Positions 23,487 through 30,689 of a stretch of 54,972 bases of DNA are shown here, piece after piece. A model generated the notes under the pieces. That model did no database searches. It saw nothing but the letters and a program-made list of their open reading frames with translations, and was not told the DNA's origin. Numbering within the stretch: the first letter of the stretch is position 1; every line of letters begins with the position of its first letter. Origin of the DNA: an uncultured Oscillospiraceae bacterium (lineage in GTDB: Bacteria; Bacillota; Clostridia; Oscillospirales; Oscillospiraceae); assembly GCA_902478785.1 (NCBI GenBank), contig CABSMJ010000013.1:1-54972 (forward strand), written 5' to 3'. The position numbers and the translations under genes are program-made.

Positions 23487-24242
23487 TCAGGACTCGCCCC
23501 GCCAGCGCACCACCCGGCGCTCCAGCAGCTCCACCAGCGCCACCGCCAGCATGGCCACCGCGCTCAGCAGCACGATGGGGGCAAAGACCCCCGCCCCGTC
23601 CAGCTGGGTCATCATACGGCGGGAGAAATAGCCCAGGCCGCTCTGGGCCCCCAGCCACTCGCCGATGGCGGCGCCGATGATGCTCAAGGGCACGGCCATC
23701 TTGATGGCGGAGAAGAAATAGGGCAGGGCGCAGGGCACCTTGATCTTGCAGAAGATGTCCCAGCGGGTGGCCCCGTAGGTCTCCAGCAACTCGCTCATCT
23801 CCGTCTTGGCAGCCCGGAGGCCGTCATAGACGGTGATGGTGATGGGGAAAAAGGTCATCAGCACCGTCACCAGTACCTTGCTCCAGATGCCGTAGCCGAA
23901 CCACAGCACGAACAGCGGGGCGATGGCGGTGGTGGGGATGGTCTGAGAGGCCACCACCACCGGATAGAGGCACTTTTGCACCAGGGGGCTGCCGTCCATG
24001 ATGACCGCCAGCCCCAGCCCCAGGACCATCGAGATGAGCAGTCCGATGCCCGTGACGGTCATGGTGGCGGGCAGATGCACGGTGAAGAGAAGGCCCTTGA
24101 GCTCCCAGAGCTTTTGCAGGATCTGCAGGGGCGTGGGCAGGATATAGGCCGCGTTCACCTCCATGGCCCCCAGCTGCCAGAGCATCAAAAGGGCAAAGAG
24201 GAAGATCAGGGCAGGCAGATTGCCCCGGTTGGCTCGTTTCAT
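23487..24242 (-). CDS. ABC transporter permease (ThiX-like)
   Basis: Membrane component of the thiamine-precursor importer. It has 251 residues and about six helices. The BPD_transp_1 EAA loop is seen as ELLETYGATRWDIFCKIKVP around residue 145. It resembles the SsuC/TauC/ThiX group. Its ATG overlaps the TGA of the ATPase gene (ATGA at 24239-24242), so the two are translationally coupled. Confidence 0.9.
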   Translation of the reverse strand: MKRANRGNLPALIFLFALLMLWQLGAMEVNAAYILPTPLQILQKLWELKGLLFTVHLPATMTVTGIGLLISMVLGLGLAVIMDGSPLVQKCLYPVVVASQTIPTTAIAPLFVLWFGYGIWSKVLVTVLMTFFPITITVYDGLRAAKTEMSELLETYGATRWDIFCKIKVPCALPYFFSAIKMAVPLSIIGAAIGEWLGAQSGLGYFSRRMMTQLDGAGVFAPIVLLSAVAMLAVALVELLERRVVRWRGES

Positions 24243-25000
24243 GGCTGCACCTGCTTTCTTAAAACGCCGATCAGATCCTCCCGCAGCGCCACCATCTCCG
24301 GCTGGGCAAGACATTCCCGGGTCCGGGGATAACCGGCGGGCACGGGGATCTCCGTCAGGGTGTGGATGGGGGTGTGGGTCACCGCCAGGACGCTGCCGGA
24401 GAGGAAAATGGCCTCCTCCACGTCGTGGGTGATGAAGAGGATGGTCTTTTTATGCTTTTGCCACTGCTCCAGCAACCACTCCTGCATGGAGATGCGGGTG
24501 AGAAAATCCAGGGCGGAAAAGGGCTCGTCCAGCAGCAAGAGCTCCGAGCCCGTGAGCATGGTCCGGGCAAAGGCCGCCCGCTGCCGCATACCGCCGGAGA
24601 GCTCTTCCGGCCGCTTGCCGGCACAGCCCGCCAGGCCCACGTCCGCCAGAGCCGCCTCCACCTGCTCCCGGATCTGGGCCCGGGAGTACCCGCCCATGAT
24701 CTCCAGGGGCAGCCCCACATTTTCCCCCACCGTCCGCCAAGGAAACAGCAGATCCTTCTGGGGCATATAGCCGCAGTAGCGCTTTTGCCCCTCAATGGGC
24801 GCGCCGCCCACCTGGATGGTGCCGCTCTTGGGCCGGAGCAGGCCGTTGGTCATGCGGAAGATGGTGCTCTTGCCGCAGCCGCTGACGCCGATGATACAGT
24901 GGAAGGAGCCGGGCTCCACGGAAAAGCTCAGATCGTCGATGATGTCGAAGTCCTCGCTGGGGTACTGGTAGGAGACGTGGGAAAACTCCAGCATACTCAT
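24239..25000 (-). CDS. ABC transporter ATP-binding protein (ThiZ-like)
   Basis: Energises the thiamine-precursor importer. It has 253 residues. Walker A is IGVSGCGKST (about residue 37), the signature is ELSGGMRQRAAFARTM (about 137), Walker B is LLLLDEPFSALDFLT (about 158) and the switch is FITHDVEEAIFLS (about 192). It resembles the SsuB/TauB/ThiZ group. Start ATG 25000 overlaps the stop of the HAD-TenA gene. Confidence 0.9.
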   Translation of the reverse strand: MSMLEFSHVSYQYPSEDFDIIDDLSFSVEPGSFHCIIGVSGCGKSTIFRMTNGLLRPKSGTIQVGGAPIEGQKRYCGYMPQKDLLFPWRTVGENVGLPLEIMGGYSRAQIREQVEAALADVGLAGCAGKRPEELSGGMRQRAAFARTMLTGSELLLLDEPFSALDFLTRISMQEWLLEQWQKHKKTILFITHDVEEAIFLSGSVLAVTHTPIHTLTEIPVPAGYPRTRECLAQPEMVALREDLIGVLRKQVQP

Positions 25001-26295
25001 GGCCGCATCTCCCAGGCCATGTCCCAGAAGCCCTTTTCATAGCGGCTGCAGTTGACGAAGATGTCCGTCAGGTGGGCCAGCTCCTCCTCGCTGCTCCCCT
25101 CCGCCAGGCGATCCATCAGCTCGATGAGGGCCTGGTTGGTGGAGGCGTACTCCTCCGAGGCGTAGCCCTGGATCCACTCGCCGTAGAAGGGATGCTCCGC
25201 CGCGCCGGGGATGGCGGCCAGGGTCTGACCGATCTCGGCATAGCTCCAGGAGCAGGCCAGGATGGCCGCCACGATCTCCCGGGGGCCTCCGGCGTGGGAC
25301 ACGGAGAGCATATAATTGGTATAGGAAAGGTTGTCCAGGGCCGGCTGCACCGCAAAGACCTGCTCCTCGCTGATGCCCAGCCGGGCCATATAGCTCCGGT
25401 GGATCTTCATCTCCCCGTGGAGGATGGCGTCCACATTCTCGGAGAAGATGCGCATGAGCTCCGGCTGCCGGGCCTTCACCACACCCAGAGCAAACACCCG
25501 GGCGTAGTCAAAGAGATAGAGGTAGTCCTGGAGCATGAAGTACTGGAACTTCTCTACCGGCAGCGTGCCGTCGCCGATGCCGGTGACAAAGGGATGGCTC
25601 AGGCACTGGTCCCACACAGGGCGGGCGGCCTGGTACAATCTCTCAGAGGGTTTCATAGGCGTCCTCCAATCCAAAATGGTCTCGTCGGCCTGAGCGGCCA
25701 GAGCCTGCCAGCGGTCGCCGCAGCCCACGTCATAGACCGCCACGGTCCAAAAGCCCGCCTTTGCCGCAGTAGCAAGGGCATAGGGGGCATCCTCGAACAC
25801 GGCCGCGTCGCCGGGGTCCGCTCCAAACCGCCGTGCCGCCTCCAAAAATACATCCGGAGAGTCCTTCCCTGCACCCACCTCCTCACAGCTGAGGAGAAAG
25901 TCGAAATACTTCGCCACGCCCAGCCGCTCCAGGCAGGCCCGTGCCAGAGGCTCCGCCGTGGCAGTGGCCACGCACATCCGCACGCCCCGGGCTTTCAGAC
26001 CAGCCAGATACGCCGCCACGCCGGGCTTCAGGGGCACGTCCTCCTGATAGTGGCGGTCCATCATGGCGTTGATCTCTCCTGCAATCTCCTCCGGGGTCTG
26101 GGACAGGTGAAACACCGACTGGAACAGCGCCGCGCACTCGGTCATGGTCATGGCCTTCACCCGCTCCTGCACGCCCTCAGCCGCCTCCCGGGAGATGCCC
26201 CGGCTGGTGAGATACTCCACACCCAGCTGCTTCCAAAAGCCCATGGAGTCCACCAGCGTGCCGTCCATATCAAAAATCGCGTACTTCTTATCCAT
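24997..26295 (-). CDS. HAD phosphatase-TenA (thiaminase II) fusion
   Basis: Two-domain cytoplasmic protein of 432 residues. Residues 1-215 are a HAD hydrolase: nucleophile motif IFDMDGTLVDS, motif II ATATAEPLA, Lys in GAGKDSPDVF and the acidic FEDAPYA motif. Residues 216-432 are TenA: ERLYQAARPVWDQCLSHPFV, the Asp of MLQDYLYLFDYARVFALG, catalytic Cys in LACSWSYAEIG and the C-terminal Glu in YEKGFWDMAW. TenA releases HMP from aminopyrimidine or cleaves thiamine. The HAD half may remove phosphate from a thiamine or HMP phosphate, as in the plant TH2 protein where the domains are fused in the reverse order. Both active sites look intact. It overlaps thiE by 8 bases. Confidence 0.92.
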   Translation of the reverse strand: MDKKYAIFDMDGTLVDSMGFWKQLGVEYLTSRGISREAAEGVQERVKAMTMTECAALFQSVFHLSQTPEEIAGEINAMMDRHYQEDVPLKPGVAAYLAGLKARGVRMCVATATAEPLARACLERLGVAKYFDFLLSCEEVGAGKDSPDVFLEAARRFGADPGDAAVFEDAPYALATAAKAGFWTVAVYDVGCGDRWQALAAQADETILDWRTPMKPSERLYQAARPVWDQCLSHPFVTGIGDGTLPVEKFQYFMLQDYLYLFDYARVFALGVVKARQPELMRIFSENVDAILHGEMKIHRSYMARLGISEEQVFAVQPALDNLSYTNYMLSVSHAGGPREIVAAILACSWSYAEIGQTLAAIPGAAEHPFYGEWIQGYASEEYASTNQALIELMDRLAEGSSEEELAHLTDIFVNCSRYEKGFWDMAWEMRP

Positions 26296-26950
26296 GGCTT
26301 CTCACCATCTCCTCCGCCAGGGCCCGCAGCTGCTCCGCCGCGGCCTTGGGGTCCGGCTGGGCAAAGAGGGCAGACACCACGGCCACGCCGTCCACGCCGC
26401 TGCCTGCCAAGCGGGGCAGATTGTCCTTGTTGATGCCGCCGATGGCCACCACGGGGATGTCCACCGCGTCGCAGATCTCCCGCAGAGCGGCAACGCTCAA
26501 AGGCTTGGCGTCCTTTTTGGTGGTGGTGCCGAACACGGCGCCCACGCCGATATAGTCCGCACCGGCCCGCTGGGCCGCCAGGGCCAGCTCCACCGTGTTG
26601 GCGGTAATGCCCAGGATCTTCTCCGGCCCGATAAGGGCCCGGATGTCCCGGCCCTGGATATCGGACTGGCCCACATGGACGCCGTCGGCGTCACACGCCA
26701 GAGCCAGGTCTACGTCGTCGTTGACCACGAAGGGCACCCGGTAGCGCTCCGTCAAGGCCCGCAGCTCCCGGCACTCGGCCAGGAAGTCCGCCCGGTCCAG
26801 CTCCTTTTCCCGGATCTGCAGGAAGGTGGCGCCGCCCCGCAGCACCTCCTCGGTGACCTGGGCCAGGGTCTGGCCCTGCCGCAGCCAGGTACGGTCGGTG
26901 ACGGCATAGAGCAGCATGGAACGGCGGATGTCAGCTTTCGTAAATTTCAT
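26288..26950 (-). CDS. thiE: Thiamine-phosphate synthase
   Basis: Joins HMP pyrophosphate and thiazole phosphate into thiamine phosphate. It has 220 residues in a TIM barrel. Visible family motifs are GGATFLQIREKELDRADFL (about residue 40), VNDDVDLALACDADGVHVGQ (about 75), GADYIGVGAVFGTTTKKDA (about 129) and VVAIGGINKDNLPRL (about 165). It overlaps the 3' end of thiM by 20 bases. The HMP-phosphate kinase ThiD needed to supply its substrate is not in the window. Confidence 0.96.
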   Translation of the reverse strand: MKFTKADIRRSMLLYAVTDRTWLRQGQTLAQVTEEVLRGGATFLQIREKELDRADFLAECRELRALTERYRVPFVVNDDVDLALACDADGVHVGQSDIQGRDIRALIGPEKILGITANTVELALAAQRAGADYIGVGAVFGTTTKKDAKPLSVAALREICDAVDIPVVAIGGINKDNLPRLAGSGVDGVAVVSALFAQPDPKAAAEQLRALAEEMVRSHG

Positions 26951-27767
26951 AGCGAACTCCTTTTGTCAGTTGCGTTTCGTTGAGATTGAACACGGCGTCA
27001 ATGAGATCATTGCGGAAAGTGGCGTTGCCGGTGCCGTTTTTCAGCCGCCGCTCCTCCGCCAGCTCGCCGCACACGCCCATGGTCGCCACCGCGGCACAGG
27101 CCGCCTGGAAGGGCTGCTGCGGCAGCGCGCCGCAGAAGGCGCCGGTGAGGGCGCTGAGCATACAGCCGCTGCCGGTGATGCGGGCCATGGTGGCACAGCC
27201 GTTGCGGAAAGCGGCAGTCCGCGTTCCGTCGCTGACGATGTCGATGGGGCCGGAGACCACCACCACGGCGCCGGTGCGCCGGGCCAGCTCCCGGGCCAGA
27301 GCCCGGACGGCCGGCAGCGAGGTCTCGCTGACTGCATCCCCCGCCGCCACATCCACGCCGCTGCCGCCGCTGCGGTCCCGGACCAGGGCCTTGATCTCCG
27401 AGGCGTTGCCCCGGATCACTGTCAGGCGTACCTCATCCAGCAATCGCTCCGCCAGCTGCCGGCGCAGGGTGGTGACGCCCACGGCCACCGGATCCAGCAC
27501 CACGGGAATGCCCAGGGTGGTGGCCCGCCGGCCCGCCAGGACCATGGCCTCCCCCCAGTCCGGAGCTCCCAGATTCAAAACCAGGGCCGAGACGCCGCTG
27601 ACGGCCTCCTCCACCTCTCTGGGGTCGTGGGCCATGGTGGGCGAGCCACCGGAGGCAAGAATGATGTTGGCACAGTCATTGACCGTGACGAAATTGGTGA
27701 TACACTGCACCAGCGGCGCACGGGTCTGTACCGCCCGCAGCGCCTGGGAAAGCTCCAGTTCCTCCAC
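26931..27767 (-). CDS. thiM: Hydroxyethylthiazole kinase
   Basis: Phosphorylates the thiazole alcohol, a salvage step of thiamine synthesis. It has 278 residues of ribokinase-like fold. Motifs are PLVQCITNFVTVNDCANIIL (about residue 18), VLDPVAVGVTTLR (about 91), VIRGNASEIKAL (about 117) and ITGSGCMLSALTGAF with the catalytic Cys (about 196). The start is GTG 27767, ten bases after AGGAGGG. First gene of the TPP-controlled operon. Presence of thiM and tenA without thiC or thiG points to salvage rather than de novo synthesis in this operon. Confidence 0.96.
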   Translation of the reverse strand: MEELELSQALRAVQTRAPLVQCITNFVTVNDCANIILASGGSPTMAHDPREVEEAVSGVSALVLNLGAPDWGEAMVLAGRRATTLGIPVVLDPVAVGVTTLRRQLAERLLDEVRLTVIRGNASEIKALVRDRSGGSGVDVAAGDAVSETSLPAVRALARELARRTGAVVVVSGPIDIVSDGTRTAAFRNGCATMARITGSGCMLSALTGAFCGALPQQPFQAACAAVATMGVCGELAEERRLKNGTGNATFRNDLIDAVFNLNETQLTKGVRYEIYES

Positions 27768-27910
27768 GCTTTCCTATCCCTCCTTGTACTTTTCCGTCCC
27801 CTTCCGGACGGTCTTTTGTATATGCCGCCTGAGGCAGGCGCTTGGCGGTAGCATCTGCATCCGCAGGACGCTCTTCCCCTTTCCTGCGGGAAGTGGCATG
27901 GGAAGCCGCC

Positions 27911-27952
27911 AGAAAGAAAAAAAAGCGGGGCATCTCCCAGGAGATGTCCCGC
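27911..27952 (-). terminator. Riboswitch-controlled terminator upstream of thiM
   Basis: Stem GCGGGACATCTCC/GGAGATGCCCCGC on the minus strand (27940-27952 and 27925-27937) followed by a long T-run (27911-27924). It lies between the TPP aptamer and thiM, as expected for transcriptional control. Confidence 0.9.
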
Positions 27953-28013
27953 GCTCACCCTATCTTCGCCGCGGCCCACTGCCCCTTTAGAAGGAGCCAG
28001 CAGCACGTCGACG

Positions 28014-28100
28014 CGCATCCCTACGTTGGCATGACCCAAATCAGGTGAGGTCGAGGGAATACACCCTCCTCTCAGCCCTCTTACTGAGGACTCCCTTGCG
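28014..28100 (-). promoter_or_regulatory. TPP riboswitch aptamer (THI element)
   Basis: Minus-strand conserved segments are GGGCTGAGAGGAGGGT (about 28063-28078), ACCTGATTTGGGTCATGCCA and ACGTAGGGATGCG (to 28014), the established TPP-aptamer signature. The closing stem pairs CGCA (28097-28100) with TGCG (28014-28017). Binding of thiamine pyrophosphate should favour the terminator at 27911-27952 and shut off the thiM operon. Confidence 0.95.
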
Positions 28101-28106
28101 ACTTGT

Positions 28107-28135
28107 AGTATAGGCCGTCCCCATGCGCTTGTCAA
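28107..28135 (-). promoter_or_regulatory. Promoter of the thiamine operon
   Basis: Minus-strand -35 TTGACA (28130-28135), 17-base spacer and -10 TATACT (28107-28112), directly upstream of the TPP aptamer. Confidence 0.85.
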
Positions 28136-28201
28136 GGAATTTACCGCACTTTTCCCATGCCATCAGTAGAAAAAATGGCGAAAAATTGCCGGCTTTATCC
28201 G

Positions 28202-29188
28202 TCATTTTTCCAAAGGACCGGCAGGCACGTCCCGCCACAGGCCCAGATTGTCCTGCCGCAGCGGCAGATCCCGGAAGATCTCCGCCACCTGCCGCTCATA
28301 TTTCTGGGGCGTGTCCGCCTTTCGCAGGGCCTTGGCCTGGCGGCCGCTGTCGGCAAAGAGGCCGATGAGGTAAAACCACATCTCCTTCATCCGGGACATG
28401 GCACTGTGGGCACTGCCGAAGGCCTCGCAGTATCCGGCATAGAGGGTATCATGGAAGGCCCGCAGGGTCTCCTTGTCCGTCGCCTCTCCGCCCCGGAGCT
28501 TTCGCCCCAAAGCCGGATCTCCCACCAAGCCCCGGCCCAGCATCACCCCGTCCAGGCCAGGAAACGCTGCCTCCAGCCTTTGGCACTCCTCCGCCGTCAC
28601 TAGGTCCCCGTTATAGCACACGGGATTGCGGCTCATGGCCAGAGCCGCCCGGAAGGCCTCCATCCGGACAGCGCCCCGGTAGAAATCCTTCTGCACCCGG
28701 GGATGGATGGTGAGGCAGGCAATGGGATAGCGGTTGTAGACCTCCAGCAGCGGCCCGAACTCCTCTTCCTTCCGCAGTCCCAGCCGGGTCTTGACGGAGA
28801 GGATCAGGTCCGTGCCGGAAAAAATGGTGTCCAGAAAGCGGTCCAACTCCTCCGCTGAGGCAAGGAGCCCGGAGCCCTTGCCCTTGGCCACCACCGTACC
28901 GGAGGGGCAACCCAGATTGAGATTCACCTCCCGGTAGCCCATGGCCTTCAGCTCCTTCGCGGCCCAGAGGAAGTCCTCCGGCACCCGGGTCAGCAGCTGG
29001 GGCACCACCGGCACCCCCTCGTTGTGCTCCGGAATAATGTCCCGCAGCTCCCGCTTGGTGAACACATGGTCCTTGCAGGGGGAGACAAAAGGCATGAAGT
29101 ACCGATCCACCCCGCCGAAGTACCGGTGGTGGGCATTGCGGCAAAGGTAGTTGGTGATTCCCTCCATGGGGGCGTAGTCGCAGCGCAT
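28202..29188 (-). CDS. tRNA-dihydrouridine synthase family protein
   Basis: FMN enzyme that reduces specific uridines in tRNA D-loops. It has 328 residues. The N-terminus MRCDYAPMEGITNYLCRNAH is the Dus FMN-binding start. NLNLGCPSGTVVAKGKGSGL at about 92-111 holds the catalytic Cys, SVKTRLGL the conserved Lys/Arg (about 142), then HPRVQKDFYRG and VMLGRGLVGDP. The C-terminal helical domain (HSAMSRMKEMWFYLIGLF) binds tRNA. It is separated from the thiamine operon by that operon's promoter. Confidence 0.93.
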   Translation of the reverse strand: MRCDYAPMEGITNYLCRNAHHRYFGGVDRYFMPFVSPCKDHVFTKRELRDIIPEHNEGVPVVPQLLTRVPEDFLWAAKELKAMGYREVNLNLGCPSGTVVAKGKGSGLLASAEELDRFLDTIFSGTDLILSVKTRLGLRKEEEFGPLLEVYNRYPIACLTIHPRVQKDFYRGAVRMEAFRAALAMSRNPVCYNGDLVTAEECQRLEAAFPGLDGVMLGRGLVGDPALGRKLRGGEATDKETLRAFHDTLYAGYCEAFGSAHSAMSRMKEMWFYLIGLFADSGRQAKALRKADTPQKYERQVAEIFRDLPLRQDNLGLWRDVPAGPLEK

Positions 29189-29219
29189 AGTGGTTCCTCT
29201 CTCTTTTTTGTTTTCGCTT

Positions 29220-29714
29220 CTATTTGCGGGGCACAGGGCTTTCCAGGCCTGGTGTCAAGAGCTTTTCCATGGCGCAGTTTTTCAAAAACACGCCGCCTAC
29301 CTCCGCTCTCTGCTCTCGCAGGAGCCGGTAGCCCCGGCCCAGAAAAAAGGGCCGGGCAGTCAGGGAGGCGTGGACCGTCACCCGCTCCACACCGCCGGCA
29401 GCGGCATGGGCCTCCAGGGCGTTGCACAGGGCCGTGGCAATCCCCCGGCCCTGGTAATCCCGGTGGACAAACAGATGGTCCAGATAGCCGCTCTCATGGA
29501 TGTTCCCATAGCCCACCAGCTGTGTCCCCTCCAGGGCCACCAGGGTGTACAGGTCCAAGAAAAAGCTTTGGCGCCGGGGAAACTCTCTGGCCGCGCCGGC
29601 CCAGGCCCGGACCTGGGCGTCGGTATAGTCCCGACGGTTAACGGTGAGAATGGTGGTGGTGAACAGCGTTCTGATCTCCTCAAGGTCCTCCACACGACAG
29701 CGCCGCAGCTCCAT
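29220..29714 (-). CDS. GNAT-family N-acetyltransferase
   Basis: Acetyl-CoA-dependent acyltransferase of 164 residues. Motif A, the pantetheine-binding loop, is LFVHRDYQGRGIATALCNAL (about residues 88-107), preceded by the beta4 strand LVGYGNIHESGYLDHL. It resembles uncharacterised YiaC/ElaA-like acetyltransferases. ATG 29714 begins MELRRCRVEDLEEIRTLF, the typical GNAT start; the open frame upstream is not needed. Substrate unknown. Confidence 0.88.
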   Translation of the reverse strand: MELRRCRVEDLEEIRTLFTTTILTVNRRDYTDAQVRAWAGAAREFPRRQSFFLDLYTLVALEGTQLVGYGNIHESGYLDHLFVHRDYQGRGIATALCNALEAHAAAGGVERVTVHASLTARPFFLGRGYRLLREQRAEVGGVFLKNCAMEKLLTPGLESPVPRK

Positions 29715-29836
29715 GGTTTTCCCTCCCCAAAATTCACTGGGCACTATCTTATCAGATTCCACTCCTTCCGGCAAGAGCGGCTGGCAGCTTTTCCCCGCCG
29801 GTAAAGCCTCCTCTCCCCCACTGCTTTTGTATGCAA

Positions 29837-29862
29837 AAGGCAGCCCCTGTGGGCTGCCCATC
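29837..29862 (-). terminator. Terminator after the small membrane protein gene
   Basis: Minus-strand stem GGCAGCCC/GGGCTGCC with a 4-base loop followed by TTTTGC. It separates the gene at 29877 from the GNAT gene. Confidence 0.65.
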
Positions 29863-29876
29863 TGCCAGGGTGCGTC

Positions 29877-30179
29877 TCAGCTTTCCTCTTTCAGGCGCTT
29901 GCGATATGCTTTGTCCATCCAAAGGGTATAGAAAAACGCGGGGAGGGAAACTGCGATCAAAAGGAGAGCCTTGAGGCGGAAGTCCAGCGCGCTGCTGTCC
30001 AATGTCAGCCACAAAATAAGCCAGGGGATTCCCAGCAGCAGCCACGATATTCCCTGCTGGCGGATATAGCTCCGGGTCCACTTTTTGCCCCGATACCGGG
30101 CCGGGATGATCTGAACGCCCAGCAGCCCGGCGATTCCATATATCGTCCAAAAAATTCCAAATAGAAAGATCGTATCCAC
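29877..30179 (-). CDS. Small membrane protein
   Basis: Protein of about 100 residues with three hydrophobic segments (TIFLFGIFWTIYGIAGLLG, WLLLGIPWLILWLTL and LLLIAVSLPAFFYTLW) and a basic C-terminus (KAYRKRLKEES). I place the start at GTG 30179 because TGAGGAGGA lies 8 bases upstream; an ATG ten codons earlier at 30209 would put that site inside the gene. No family recognised. It is divergent from the prfC leader. Confidence 0.55.
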   Translation of the reverse strand: MDTIFLFGIFWTIYGIAGLLGVQIIPARYRGKKWTRSYIRQQGISWLLLGIPWLILWLTLDSSALDFRLKALLLIAVSLPAFFYTLWMDKAYRKRLKEES

Positions 30180-30333
30180 GATAAAGGTCCTCCTCAGTCC
30201 TCGTCCCATCGGCAAACACGCCGATTTCTCTCTTGGCCCCACAGTATAGTAAAATTTTCTCCGCGTCAAGGCAGGACAGGAAAATGCTGAAATCTTCTCC
30301 CGTTCCTTCCCCCGATCCTCCAAGGAGAATCTC

Positions 30334-30362
30334 TTGTCAAATAGGGAAAATCGTGGTAAAAT
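30334..30362 (+). promoter_or_regulatory. Promoter of prfC
   Basis: -35 TTGTCA (30334-30339), 17-base spacer and -10 TAAAAT (30357-30362). It produces a leader of about 265 bases before the prfC start. Confidence 0.75.
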
Positions 30363-30381
30363 ATTAAGGTTATGACTGTTA

Positions 30382-30610
30382 TATGCGGCTTTGGCTGCCG
30401 CATTTGCTCCATTACTTCTCTCACTGGAGGCTTCTATGTCCGATCTTCGCTCTGAAATCAACCGCCGGCGCGTTTTCCCATAAAAGCCCTCCGGGCTTTT
30501 TCGGGAGCCCTTTCTCATTTTTCTTCCTCGGGGCAAGTGAATTGCCCCTGCGGCAAGATTTTTGCTCCGCAAAAATGCTTGTACGGGCCACTTGGCCCGG
30601 GGCCTCGCCC
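30382..30610 (+). promoter_or_regulatory. Structured prfC leader with attenuator-like hairpins
   Basis: Consecutive hairpins are visible on the plus strand: ATGCGGC/GCCGCAT (30383-30403 region); AAAAGCCC/GGGCTTTT (30482-30500), T-rich on its 3' side and overlapping the leader-ORF stop; GGGGCAA/TTGCCCC (30530-30548); ATTTTTGC/GCAAAAAT (about 30558-30576); and GGGCCA/TGGCCC (about 30586-30599). The second has the look of a weak intrinsic terminator placed directly at the leader ORF stop codon. Confidence 0.5.
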
Positions 30611-30689
30611 CACCACTTCTTTCACTGGAGGCTTTTATGTCCGATCTTCGTTCTGAAATCAATCGTCGGCGCACGTTTGCCATCATCTC
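30421..30689 (+). repeat. Direct repeat of the prfC 5' end
   Basis: About 55 bases starting TCACTGGAGGCTT at 30421 recur from 30622 with only a few C/T differences, covering the ribosome binding site and the first 12 codons of prfC. The similarity ends soon after the CGGCGC codons. The unit offset is 201 bases. Confidence 0.9.
30436..30483 (+). CDS. Leader ORF duplicating the RF3 N-terminus
   Basis: A 15-codon ORF encoding MSDLRSEINRRRVFP. The first 12 codons encode the same residues as the start of prfC 201 bases downstream, and the ribosome-binding region CACTGGAGGCTT is also duplicated. All differences within the shared codons are third-position C/T changes that keep the amino acid. The ORF ends in TAA at the left arm of a terminator-like hairpin. 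It could be a regulatory leader peptide, or a decaying remnant of a partial duplication. Confidence 0.5.
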   Translation: MSDLRSEINRRRVFP

